64,000 nucleotides of DNA from Myxococcales bacterium (lineage in GTDB: Bacteria; Myxococcota_A; Polyangia; Polyangiales; Polyangiaceae). The stretch is from NCBI GenBank assembly GCA_016703425.1, contig JADJCA010000001.1, positions 1,302,001 through 1,366,000 of the forward strand, written 5' to 3'. Below the pieces are notes generated by a model. It ran no database searches. It saw only the letters and a program-made list of their open reading frames with translations, and was not told the origin of the DNA. This document shows, one piece after another, positions 45,847-54,781 of the stretch (position 1 is its first letter; every line of letters starts with the position of its first letter). The position numbers and the translations under genes are program-made.

Positions 45847-46527
45847 ATGCGTTCGCTCCTCGTTCTTGCTGGGGTTCTTTCCGTGGCGCTTCTCGCGTGC
45901 AGCGACGCGGCGCCGGCCTTCTCGACAGGCGCGCCTTCCGCCGACGCCGCGGCGCCACCGACGTCGACAGAAGGCGCCTCCGATGCCGGCGCGGCCCGGG
46001 ATGTAGGCGCTTCCCCCGACGCGAAACCCCAACCGACGGGCAGCTGCCCGTCGGCCATCGGCACCTTCGACGAGAGCGAGTACCTTCACGCGTTGCACCC
46101 GCTGCAAAAGGGCTCGTGCTCTCCCGCCGATCTCGACACGCTCGAGAAGATCGGGCTCGGCTCCTACGCGGCCCGTCGCGCGCTCGTGAGCGCGACCTGC
46201 GCGAAGTGTGTCTATTCGGACGTCAATGACGCCGAATGGGGACTGCTCGTCGTGGTCGACCCCGACACGGCGCTCACCAACTACGCCGGCTGCGCCGCCC
46301 TCGCGGGCGACGTCAGGCCATGCGTGAAGATGAACAGCGCTTGGCGCTTCTGCACGCGCAAGGCGTGCGGTCATTGCTCCGGCGCTCAGAAGAACGCCTG
46401 CGCGGAGGCCGAATCCACCTCGGGGCAATGCCAGAGCTACTTCGAAGCCGACACCGCATGCGGTGGAGCGTGGCCCGCCGGCTGCTCGAGCTCGGACGAA
46501 ATGATCGCCACCTACTGCGGCCCTTAG
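45847..46527 (+). CDS. Cys-rich hypothetical lipoprotein
   Basis: A 226-residue protein beginning MRSLLVLAGVLSVALLACSD, lipobox LLAC. After an Ala/Pro/Thr/Asp tether comes a compact domain with about a dozen Cys in pairs (SATCAKCVY, RFCTRKACGHCSGAQKNACAEAE, GQCQSYF, TACGGAWPAGCSS, TYCGP), fitting a disulfide-rich extracytoplasmic fold. Such Cys-rich lipoproteins of unknown role are frequent in Myxococcota. Confidence 0.75.
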   Translation: MRSLLVLAGVLSVALLACSDAAPAFSTGAPSADAAAPPTSTEGASDAGAARDVGASPDAKPQPTGSCPSAIGTFDESEYLHALHPLQKGSCSPADLDTLEKIGLGSYAARRALVSATCAKCVYSDVNDAEWGLLVVVDPDTALTNYAGCAALAGDVRPCVKMNSAWRFCTRKACGHCSGAQKNACAEAESTSGQCQSYFEADTACGGAWPAGCSSSDEMIATYCGP

Positions 46528-46622
46528 CCCTTCGCCGCAAGCCCCGCTTCACGGTGGCCCCCGCGAGCCTTGCGCGCCGCCACCATCCGCTCGATCATCG
46601 CGCCCCTCAAAGAGGAGGTTTC

Positions 46623-47060
46623 ATGGCCAATCCGTTTGCACACATCGAACTCAGCACCGACGACCTTGGCAAAGCGAAGAAGTTCTACAAGAGCGTCTTC
46701 GACTGGAAGCTGAACGACATGAAAGGCATGCCGTACACGATGATCGACGTCGGCAAGGGCACTGGCGGCGGCATGCAGAAGAAGCCCATGCCGGAGGCGC
46801 CGACCGCCTGGCTTGCGTACGTCGAAGTGGCGGACGTGAAGAAGACGCTGGCGAAGGCCTCGAAGGGCGGCGGGCGCGTCGTACTCGACTATCATCCCAT
46901 CGGAACGAACGGCGCCATCGGCGTGTTCGTTGACCCGACCGGCGCAGCGCTCGGCGTTTGGGAGGCCGGGAAGAAGGTCGCCAAGGCGGCCGCCAAAACG
47001 CCGAAGGCGGCCGCAAAGAAGGCGACGAAGCCCGCGGCCAAGAAGACCAAGCGCAAGTAG
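46623..47060 (+). CDS. VOC (glyoxalase/dioxygenase-fold) protein with histone-H1-like tail
   Basis: A 145-residue protein. Residues 1-115 are one VOC domain (HIELSTDDLGKAKKFYKSVFDW, AYVEVADVKKTLAKASKGGG, GVFVDPTGAALGVWEAGKK), a two-module fold used by glyoxalases, bleomycin-resistance proteins and extradiol dioxygenases. The His/Glu pattern is partial, so enzymatic activity is uncertain. From about residue 115 a Lys/Ala/Thr/Pro tail (AAKTPKAAAKKATKPAAKK) resembles histone H1 C-termini and could bind nucleic acid. Very strong ribosome site (AAAGAGGAGG) and a terminator after the stop. Confidence 0.88.
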   Translation: MANPFAHIELSTDDLGKAKKFYKSVFDWKLNDMKGMPYTMIDVGKGTGGGMQKKPMPEAPTAWLAYVEVADVKKTLAKASKGGGRVVLDYHPIGTNGAIGVFVDPTGAALGVWEAGKKVAKAAAKTPKAAAKKATKPAAKKTKRK

Positions 47061-47076
47061 CGATGTGCCAACGGCG

Positions 47077-47125
47077 GAGGCATCGGCGCGCCAATCGCGT
47101 CGATGCCTCTTCCGCTTTTGTATCT
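47077..47125 (+). terminator. intrinsic terminator of the VOC gene
   Basis: GAGGCATCG (47077-47085) and CGATGCCTC (47101-47109) form a 9-bp perfect stem with a 15-base loop, 16 bases past the VOC stop, followed by a T-rich stretch (TTCCGCTTTTGTATCTT). Good fit to a Rho-independent terminator. Confidence 0.62.
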
Positions 47126-47156
47126 TCGTCTCGCGCCCCGCAGCGAGCGCGAACGC

Positions 47157-48619
47157 TCACACCTTCGAGCCGAGCAACTTCTGCGCGAGGCTTAGGCCTT
47201 CGCGAACGGCCCCCATGCCGTCCTTGGCTTTGTCGAGCGAGGCGACGACGTCGGTCGCGGTGGCGATGCCCTGCTTCACCAGGGCGCCACCGGGCACCAT
47301 GCTGAGCGCGGCGCCGAGAGCGCCCTTCGCGTCACCTTTCATGAGCGCTTGCAGACCGTCGAGTGAGCCCTTGATGACACTCAAGCCCGGGATCAGCCCG
47401 CTTACCGCGCCGAGGAGCCCGCCCCCGACGACTCCGCGGCGGGCGCCACAGTGCCATCGATCGGCTCGCCGCGCAGCGCCGCTTGCCGGGCGTCCTTGCA
47501 ACGCGGCCCTGACACGAGGCTCCCCGCGGAGACGGCCTCGCCGCGGCCGCACTTGGCGAGGTCGACCTTGTATTGCGCGGTCGTGTCGGCCGCCATCTCG
47601 CTCACGGACTTTTGGCTCGCCGCCGACTCAGCCTGACGAAACATCGCGTCGATGCCCCCTTTGTATTGGCGCTCGTACTTCGCGCTGCCGTGGACCTTCC
47701 GCATCATGCCCTCGTAACTCGCCTTCACCTGCGACGCGTTGGCCGTCAGATTGGCGACGTAGTCCTTCGCCTCGGCCTCGGTCACGGCAACGCGCAGCGG
47801 AAAGGCCTTGAGCGACGCCGTCGCCAGCGCATCGAGCGCGGCTGGCGAACCTCCGTCGTTGAGGACGCCCTGGTAGGTCGCGAGGATCCCCATCGACGTC
47901 GCCGCAACGGCTTCGATGCGCCGCTGCCGTTCGAGCCAGCGCGCCACGCGCGCGTAGTCAGCCGACGTGACGGGCATCTCCATTTGTTTCCGCGTACGGA
48001 CCATGCTGGCCGCGCGGAGCATCGTGGTGAGCGACGACGTCTGCATCTGCGAGTTCGAGGTCATGGTGACGAGCGAGACCTGGCTCAGCTGCGACTTCAA
48101 GTCGTTGAGCTTCATGACGTGTTTTGCGCCGTCCATGATCTCCCGCTTCTCCGCCGCCGTCGCCGTCTGCTCGGCCATCTTGCGCGAGAGTTGCTGCACG
48201 CGATCGGTGAAGGAGTCTTTCACCTGGAGGAAGTTGTCGTTCACGGCACGCCCGTCCTGATCGGTGACCGCTTCGATGCGAAGCTTGATGTTCGCCTTGC
48301 GGAGCGCCTTCACGACGGAGCTCGACGTCTCGGGCGGCGGCATGCCGGGCGCCGCCGGCTGCTGACCAAGAGCAAACTTGAGGGCCTTCACGAGATCCTT
48401 CTCCATGCGGTCGATCTGCTCGACCTCCAGGTTGCCGGTCTCTTGCTCCATCCGGTCGGCCGCGGCCTCTTGCTTGCGAACGACATCCTTCTGTTCGTCG
48501 GTGACCACGACGCCCGAGGAGGTCGTTGCGTTCGACGGCTGGCCGCCAGGCAAGAGCATGCCGCATCCGGTAGCCGCGAACAGAAGAGCGATGGAGAGCG
48601 AGAGCGACGTCGGCTTCAT
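47157..48619 (-). CDS. hypothetical lipoprotein, one frameshift as assembled
   Basis: Lipoprotein: MKPTSLSLSIALLFAATGC (Cys at 19). Long helical region with many Gln/Lys/Ala (QKDVVRKQEAAADRMEQE, QVKDSFTDRVQQLSRKMAEQT, ASMVRTRKQMEMPV) and a short Cys pair near KCGRGEAVSAGSLVSGPRCK. The first frame stops soon after TVAPAAESSGAGSSAR, but in the adjacent frame a well-formed C-terminus (GGGLLGAVSGLIPGLSVIKG ... LSLAQKLLGSKV) follows directly. A single missing base in the C-run at 47422-47426 (a G-run on the coding strand) explains it; adding one base gives about 487 residues. Family not recognised. Confidence 0.7.
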
Positions 48620-48777
48620 GGAACAAACTCCGAAGCCCGGGCCGTTCATCGGCCAGTGGGCTGCCCGTTCCTACGCCCTAACGGACGGAAGCTTCCCCTC
48701 CAATTCCTCAAGAGTGGCGAGCCATTGCGCTCCCTCCGATGCGGAAATTTTCTTCCGGAATCGGCTTTCCGGTGGCG

Positions 48778-49932
48778 TCAGTTTGCGCCCGAGCGGGCAA
48801 GGTCTGCCTTCGCCCGAACAAGCAGCGTGTCCTTCGGATCGACGACCACAGCGGTCGCCGTCAGCGCGAGCGCCTGCGTCGCATCGATCGTCGACACACT
48901 CGAGCGCGCGCGGAGGAGCACCGCCAAGGCGATGGCCGGCGCCACGTCACCGCCCACGGGGCGCGTCGCCGCCTCGCCGAGCGCGAGCTGCACGGCCGCG
49001 GCTTCACCCGGTGAGGACTCGACCAAGAGCGGCAAGAGCTCGCGCGCGACGGCCTCGGAACGCCAGAGCAGGGCTCGCCCCGCGACCGTCGCCAACGAGA
49101 GGCGCACGCGCGTGGCCCGCATGGCTGCTCGCCGCGCATCGCCGCTCAAGAGCGCTTCATCGACGGCCATGAGCGCCACGCGCGGCGCCCGCGCCAGCAT
49201 CGCCGAGCGCACGCCATCGACGAGGCCCGCCGAAAGCGCTCGCCCTTCGATGAGCGCGCCGCCGTCCGCGAGGCGCTCCGCGACGGCGAGCGCGGCGGGC
49301 ACGGCAGACGGAGAGAGTCGCGCGGCATCAAGGGCCAGCTCGGCGGCGCGCCGCGGCCGGCCGGCCGAGAGGGCCAGCGCGGCGCCGGCGGCGGCAAGAC
49401 TCGGGCTCGCGCGGTGCAGAAGGAGCGCAGCCTCGATGCGCGCGAGCCCGCGTTGGGCCGATGGCTCGGCCTCGGCGAGCGCCACCTCGAGGTCTATGCT
49501 GAGCGGCTCGCTCGTGGCCGCCTTCGCGAGCTCGTCGAAGCGTGCCTTTGGCGTCGCCGCGCAGGTGGCGCGCGCGATGGCAACGGCGGAGCTCGCCGGG
49601 TCTCGCTCCATCGCCACCGCGAGGGCCTTCTCGCTCTCGCGAGCGAGCCCCAGGGCGCACAAGACCCGCGCCATGGCGGCGGGCGCCACGGCGCTCCGCG
49701 AATCCGCGTCCGTTGCGCGCCGGTACTGGAGGAGGGCTGCGACCTTTCGGCCGTCACGCTCGAGGAGCGAACCGGCGAGCACCGCCGCGTACGCGTCGGG
49801 CGTAATCTCGTGACCGACGACCAGATCGCCGGACAACACTCGCACGATGGGCGCGCTTCCATGGCACCCCACGAGGGCGAACACCGATGCGAGCAGCGCG
49901 CACGCGGGACCGACCGACGAGGAGCGAAACAT
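48778..49932 (-). CDS. TPR-like lipoprotein of unknown function
   Basis: A 384-residue protein. Signal MFRSSSVGPACALLASVFALVGC (lipobox LVGC). The mature part is Ala-rich helical hairpins of TPR/SEL1-like length (YAAVLAGSLLERDGRKVAALLQYRRAT, AVAPAAMARVLCALGLARESEKALAVAME) and resembles the 'tetratricopeptide' helices seen elsewhere in this genome. No catalytic motif. It lies 12 bases downstream of the Lon-like gene on the same strand and is probably co-transcribed with it. Confidence 0.75.
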   Translation of the reverse strand: MFRSSSVGPACALLASVFALVGCHGSAPIVRVLSGDLVVGHEITPDAYAAVLAGSLLERDGRKVAALLQYRRATDADSRSAVAPAAMARVLCALGLARESEKALAVAMERDPASSAVAIARATCAATPKARFDELAKAATSEPLSIDLEVALAEAEPSAQRGLARIEAALLLHRASPSLAAAGAALALSAGRPRRAAELALDAARLSPSAVPAALAVAERLADGGALIEGRALSAGLVDGVRSAMLARAPRVALMAVDEALLSGDARRAAMRATRVRLSLATVAGRALLWRSEAVARELLPLLVESSPGEAAAVQLALGEAATRPVGGDVAPAIALAVLLRARSSVSTIDATQALALTATAVVVDPKDTLLVRAKADLARSGAN

Positions 49933-49944
49933 GTCGGCCGCGCG

Positions 49945-52686
49945 TCAGCGGCGCTTCTTGAACGCGCGACGAAAATCGTTCGAGTCGTCGTCGCCGCGCG
50001 CCGTCTCGTCTTCTTGAGCCGCGTGAAGGTGATGGGGGTGGCCGCCTTCCGCTTCGCGCAGCCGTTCGGCGATCTCGATGAGGCGCCGTTCGACGCGGCC
50101 GAAGACGCTCGCCGCCGGGAACCGACCGGCCTCATCGCGTCCACCGGCTGCCATGCCCGTCAGGATCTCAATTCCCTCGTGAACCGACTCGACCGAGTAG
50201 AGGTGGAATTGCCCGCGGCGAATGGCCGCCGCGACGTCTTCGCGAAGGACGAGGTGCGGCGTGTTGGCCCGCGGCAAGAGAACACCCTGAGATCCGGTGA
50301 GACCTCGCGCCGAACAGAGATCGAAGAAGCCTTCGATCTTCGCGCAGACGCCGCCGATGGTCTGCATCTCGCCGAGCTGATTGACGCTGCCGGTAACCGC
50401 GACACCCTGATCGATGGGCACCTCGGCGAGGGCGCTCAAGACCGCAAAGAGCTCGCTCGATGAAGCGGAGTCACCGTCGATCTCGCCGTAGCTCTGCTCG
50501 AAGGCGATCTGCGCGCGGAGCGACAGCGGTCGCTCTTGGCCGAAGAGTCGCCCAAGATAGCCGCGCAAGATGGCGACGCCCTTGGTGTGGATGGAACCAC
50601 CGAGCTGCGCTTCGCGTTCGACGTCGACGATGCCTTCGCGGCCCAAGGCCACAACGGCCGTGATCCGCATCGGCTGACCGAACTCGACGTCACCGGCGCT
50701 GTAAACCGACAGACCGTTGACGACGCCCACGCGCTTGCCCGCCGTGTCGAGCGCCACCTCGCCGCGCAGCGTGATCTCCCGCACGTGCCGTTCGGCGGCC
50801 CCCATGCGCTCGCGACGCTCAAGCCACGCCTGCTCGACGTCGTCAGCGATCACCGTGGCGCCCTCCGGCGGAGGGCGTGAAGCGGAGAGCGGAAACGCGC
50901 CGCCGTCGCTGCGAATGCTTGGCGTGCCCTCGAGCTCCATCACCGCGCGGCCGGCGGCGAGCGCGCCCGCGAAGGCGGCGGTCTCCTCCAACGGCGACAT
51001 GATCAGCGCCAGCTTTTCCTGGTGCTCCGCGAGGCGTGTCGCGATGTCGAGGAGACGCGCGCGCGCCGTGCGGTCAAACGTGCCCCAATCGCGCTCCTCG
51101 GCCTTCGCCATGAGGAACGCGTCCATCAGGATCAGGTTCTCGGGTGTGCGTACGATGATCGGCTCGACCTCGACCTTGACGCGGAACAGCGCCGCGAAGT
51201 CGGGATCTTGCTCCAGGAGCGCCGCGTAGAGCGCCGGCGCCCCCACAAGGACCACGCGCACCGAGAGCGGCGCCGGCACCGGTCGCAGCGACGTCGCGTA
51301 GAGGCCGAGCGGCCCGAGCGGGTCCTCGGCGCCAATTTGGCGTTCGCGGAGCACACGCTTCATGCGCTCCCAGATGATCGGGTCCGCGAGCAAGTCGGCG
51401 GCGCGCACGATAAGGATGCCCCCGGAGGCGCGCTGCAGGGCGCCCGGCCGAATGCGCGTGAAGTCGGTGAGCAACGCGCCAAAACGCGCGCGTCGCTCGA
51501 GGTAGCCGAAGAGGTTCGGATACGTCGGGTTGGTCTCGTAGTGCACGGGCGCGTGAGGAGCCCCGTCGCCATCGTCACCAGAACCCTCGTGCGCCACGAA
51601 GAGGTTCACGCGGAAGCGATTCAGGCGCGTCGCGTGCTCCGGATCGTGATCCGGCGTCTCGCTGTCCTGCTCTTCGTTCTCCTCGTCGCTCGTTCTAGTG
51701 ACAAAGTCTTCCCAGTCTTCGCCCAGCTCTTTGTGGACTCGCTCAAGGTAGGCCTTGAGCGCGTCGCCGTGCTCAGCGAACCCCTCGTAGAGGGTCTGCA
51801 TCGTCACGTCGATGACGGTCTGCGCGGCGCGTGAGAGCGCTTCGCTGCGCACCTCCTGGAACTTCTCGGAGTGCTGCCGGACGAGGTCGGCGACCTTCTC
51901 GACCTCGGACGCAAGGTGAGTCTCGGCGTCGTTCAGCGCCTTCTTGGTGGACTCGTCGAGGACATCGAACTGCTCCGCCGAGAGCGGCTTGCCATGCAGG
52001 ATCGGAAACGTCTGAACGCCACCCTGAATGTGCCGGACACCGAAGCCGAGGTTCTTCGCCGTCGTCTCGAGCTCCTGCAAGACGACCTTGCTCTTCGCCT
52101 CGAGCTCACGGGCGAGCGTCGCTTGCGCCTTCTGCATGGCCTCGCCGGTCACGGCGCGGGGGATTTCCTCCCGAAGACGTCCCACGAGGGCGTCCATGGC
52201 CTCGACGAGGACCGCGCCGACACCGGCCGCGAGGACGAGCGGCCGCGGAGCCTCGGGCCGATCAAAGTCGTGCACATAGACGATGTCCGGCGGCGGATCT
52301 TTCGCGCGCGCGATGCGCTCCGCGTAGCGAACGATCTCGTCTTCGACCATCACCTCGGGTTCGGCCGAGACGAAGACGTGAAAACTCGGCTCGCGGGACG
52401 TCAGGCCCAGCTCAAGCGCCCGGCGCGCAATGGGCGCGACGAGGCCAAAGAGGCCGCGGCTCTCACGCGGGCTTTCAGGCAAGAGGTTGGGGTCCGTATG
52501 GACCGTCACCTTCTCAGCCGGGACGAGGAAGGCGTCGCGGCCGCGCGAGGGCGGGAGGTTTACATCGCTCCAGGGAGCCGGCGGCACGCCCCGCTCTGCC
52601 GCGCTATCCGCCGCTTCCCCTGAAGAATCAGGATTTTCCGAGGATACACGGTCCGGGGGCGGCACCGGGAGATCGGAGGGTGCCAT
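49945..52686 (-). CDS. Lon-like (AAA_32/S16) protease with degenerate P-loop
   Basis: A 913-residue member of the LonB-like AAA_32 group. The C-terminal S16 protease is intact: YGEIDGDSASSSELFAVLSAL carries the catalytic Ser (in GDSASS) and TGSVNQLGEMQTIGGVCAKIEGFFDLC the catalytic Lys. Other family blocks: IQGGVQTFPILHGKPL, ASGGILIVRAADLLADPIIWERMKRVLRE. At the expected Walker A (usual GxxGTGKT after FV) the sequence reads FVSAEPEVMVEDE, so the P-loop Lys and Gly are missing. ATG 52686 is chosen; upstream ATGs exist (52755). An acidic linker lies mid-protein (DEENEEQDSETPDHDPE). The C-terminus is basic. It diverges from the cyclase gene. Confidence 0.9.
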   Translation of the reverse strand: MAPSDLPVPPPDRVSSENPDSSGEAADSAAERGVPPAPWSDVNLPPSRGRDAFLVPAEKVTVHTDPNLLPESPRESRGLFGLVAPIARRALELGLTSREPSFHVFVSAEPEVMVEDEIVRYAERIARAKDPPPDIVYVHDFDRPEAPRPLVLAAGVGAVLVEAMDALVGRLREEIPRAVTGEAMQKAQATLARELEAKSKVVLQELETTAKNLGFGVRHIQGGVQTFPILHGKPLSAEQFDVLDESTKKALNDAETHLASEVEKVADLVRQHSEKFQEVRSEALSRAAQTVIDVTMQTLYEGFAEHGDALKAYLERVHKELGEDWEDFVTRTSDEENEEQDSETPDHDPEHATRLNRFRVNLFVAHEGSGDDGDGAPHAPVHYETNPTYPNLFGYLERRARFGALLTDFTRIRPGALQRASGGILIVRAADLLADPIIWERMKRVLRERQIGAEDPLGPLGLYATSLRPVPAPLSVRVVLVGAPALYAALLEQDPDFAALFRVKVEVEPIIVRTPENLILMDAFLMAKAEERDWGTFDRTARARLLDIATRLAEHQEKLALIMSPLEETAAFAGALAAGRAVMELEGTPSIRSDGGAFPLSASRPPPEGATVIADDVEQAWLERRERMGAAERHVREITLRGEVALDTAGKRVGVVNGLSVYSAGDVEFGQPMRITAVVALGREGIVDVEREAQLGGSIHTKGVAILRGYLGRLFGQERPLSLRAQIAFEQSYGEIDGDSASSSELFAVLSALAEVPIDQGVAVTGSVNQLGEMQTIGGVCAKIEGFFDLCSARGLTGSQGVLLPRANTPHLVLREDVAAAIRRGQFHLYSVESVHEGIEILTGMAAGGRDEAGRFPAASVFGRVERRLIEIAERLREAEGGHPHHLHAAQEDETARGDDDSNDFRRAFKKRR

Positions 52687-52781
52687 CCCCCCATGTGTAC
52701 CAGGGATTGCCGACGGCGATCCGGTTTTGCCGCCCGGCGCTCGGGGCGGCGCCATCGACTGAAAGAAAGCGAAGGGCCTGC

Positions 52782-52810
52782 TTCCAACGGGCCATGGAGA
52801 CACGTATATT
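52782..52810 (+). promoter_or_regulatory. candidate promoter of the FHA-GAF-cyclase gene
   Basis: TATATT at 52805-52810 is a good -10 hexamer; 17 bases upstream TTCCAA (52782-52787) is a weak -35. The start codon is 18 bases downstream. Base composition here is locally AT-richer than the surroundings. The region is shared with the divergent Lon-like gene. Confidence 0.3.
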
Positions 52811-52828
52811 GGCGCTCGAGTCTCGATC

Positions 52829-54769
52829 ATGGCGCGTCTGATTCTGGCGACCGCCGAGGGGCAACAGGCCATCGAGCTAAGGCCAGTCAACAGCCTCGGT
52901 CGCCACCCCAACAATTCGATTCAGCTTCTCGACAAGATCGTGTCGAAGGAGCATTGCATCGTGGAGCTCCGCGACGGGCAGTTCATTCTGCGCGATCTCG
53001 GGAGCCTCAACGGCACCTACATCAACGGCGAGCGTGTTCGCGGTGAGCAGGGCCTGAAGCACGGCGACGAGATCGCGCTTGGCTCCACACGCGCGCGCTA
53101 CGACGACGGCTCTGGCGCTGCCCTTGATCCGCCGCAACCGAGCCCCGGCGTGGCCGTTCATCAAGCCGGCTCGGGCAACTGGCCCGCGGCCGCACCGCCC
53201 CAGGCCCCTGCGGCTCAGCCGCCGGTGATGTTTTCGCAAGGTCCGGCAGCGCCGCAGGCGCCCACGGCACCGCGACCGAACCCTCCAATGGGCTACCCGG
53301 CGCACGCACCGGCCCAAGGCTCCGCAGCCCCGTTGCCACCCCAAGGCGTGGGCGGCCACGGCACCGGAACAGCGGCGATGCCCATGTTCGGTCAGGCCCC
53401 CGCGGCCCCGGGCCAAGCGCCCCGTGCTCCGCATCGGCCCCCGAGCTTTGCCGGCACGCGCGTCGACGTGCTCGACTCGGCGCGCGCCATCGGGACTCAG
53501 ATCGCGGCCGAGCAGAAGGGCTTTTTGCCCTTTGATCAAATCTCGCGCGACCCGCCGCAGCTGCAGCTCGACTACGAGCGACTCCGCGTGACGTGGGAGC
53601 TGACGCGCGAGATCGGCCTCGAGCGCGACCTCGACCGCCTCCTCGACAAGATCGTCAGCGCCCTCTTCAAGTTCGTGCGCGCCGACCGCGGCGTCATCCT
53701 TCTCCGTGAGGGCGAGCGAGCGAAGGGCGCGCCGCCTCAAGCGGAAGACTTCTTGCCCCGCGTGGCGCGCCGCCGCGACGGCACCGAAGCGCCCATTCAG
53801 ATCAGCTCGACGATCCTCAACCACGTCATCACCGAGAAGAAGAGCGTCATCACTCACGATGCGTCGATGGACTTTGCGTCATCGAAGGGCAAATCGATGA
53901 TCCTGAACCGGATCTCGAGCGCCATCGTGGTGCCGCTGATGCACGAGAGCGACGTCCTCGGCGTCCTCTGGCTCGACAGCGAGTCGCTCGCCGTCTTTCA
54001 GCAGAAGGATCTCGAGATCATCACCTCCGTCGGCAACCAGGCCGCGATGTTTATCGAGAACACGTTGCTCGCCAAGCGCATCGAGCAGGAGATCGTGACG
54101 CGCGAGCGCTTCTCACGGCTCCTCTCGCCCAACCTCGCCGAGCAGGTCGCGAGCGGAAAGCTCGAGGTCAAGAAGGGCGGTGTCCTCGTCAAGGAGTGCA
54201 CCGTCTTCAACAGCGACATCCGCGGCTTCACGAACATGAGCGAGGGCGCCGGTCCAGGCGAGCTCGTCGAGATGCTCAACGACTACTTCGAAGAGATGGT
54301 GAACCAAGTCTTCAAGTACGAGGGCACGCTCGACAAGTTCATGGGCGACGGCATCATGGCCATCTGGGGCGCGCCGGCCACCCATCCCGACGACGCCGTT
54401 CGCTCGGTTCAGAGCGCGCTCGATCAAATGGAGGCGCTCGGCACCTTCAACCGCAAGCGCTTGGAGCGAAACCTCCCGCCGCTCGCCATCGGCATCGGCA
54501 TCCACACGGGCCCGCTCATCGCGGGCTACGTCGGCAGCTCGAAGGCCCTCAGCTATACCGTCATCGGCGACACCGCGAACACGAGCGCACGCCTCTGCGG
54601 CATCGCCCTCGCGGGGCAGATCATCGTGAGCGAGCCTACGCTGGCGAAGCTCGGCCAACGCTTTGAGGTCGAAGAGCTGCCGCCCACGGCCCTCAAGGGC
54701 AAAGAGAAGCCGCTCCGCATCTTCAACGTGAAACGAGAGCGCCCCTCGGCGGCTACACACAACTCCTGA
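52829..54769 (+). CDS. FHA-GAF-class III adenylate/guanylate cyclase
   Basis: A 646-residue signalling protein in three domains. FHA: residues about 22-75, with LGRHPNNSIQ, VSKEHCIVE and LGSLNGTYING (phosphothreonine-binding Gly-Arg, Ser-x2-His, Asn-Gly). A Pro/Ala/Gln linker (about 100-220). GAF: about 250-420 (DRLLDKIVSALFKFVRADRGVILLREG, SAIVVPLMHESDVLGVLWLDSE). Class III cyclase: NSDIRGFTNMSEG with Asp463 and FMGDGIMAIWG with Asp507 as metal ligands, Lys503 in the base-specifying position (ATP-type), SYTVIGDTANTSARL. No membrane helix. It links phosphothreonine recognition to cAMP output. Downstream is accA, 12 bases away. Confidence 0.93.
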   Translation: MARLILATAEGQQAIELRPVNSLGRHPNNSIQLLDKIVSKEHCIVELRDGQFILRDLGSLNGTYINGERVRGEQGLKHGDEIALGSTRARYDDGSGAALDPPQPSPGVAVHQAGSGNWPAAAPPQAPAAQPPVMFSQGPAAPQAPTAPRPNPPMGYPAHAPAQGSAAPLPPQGVGGHGTGTAAMPMFGQAPAAPGQAPRAPHRPPSFAGTRVDVLDSARAIGTQIAAEQKGFLPFDQISRDPPQLQLDYERLRVTWELTREIGLERDLDRLLDKIVSALFKFVRADRGVILLREGERAKGAPPQAEDFLPRVARRRDGTEAPIQISSTILNHVITEKKSVITHDASMDFASSKGKSMILNRISSAIVVPLMHESDVLGVLWLDSESLAVFQQKDLEIITSVGNQAAMFIENTLLAKRIEQEIVTRERFSRLLSPNLAEQVASGKLEVKKGGVLVKECTVFNSDIRGFTNMSEGAGPGELVEMLNDYFEEMVNQVFKYEGTLDKFMGDGIMAIWGAPATHPDDAVRSVQSALDQMEALGTFNRKRLERNLPPLAIGIGIHTGPLIAGYVGSSKALSYTVIGDTANTSARLCGIALAGQIIVSEPTLAKLGQRFEVEELPPTALKGKEKPLRIFNVKRERPSAATHNS

Positions 54770-54781
54770 CGCAGAAGAGCC

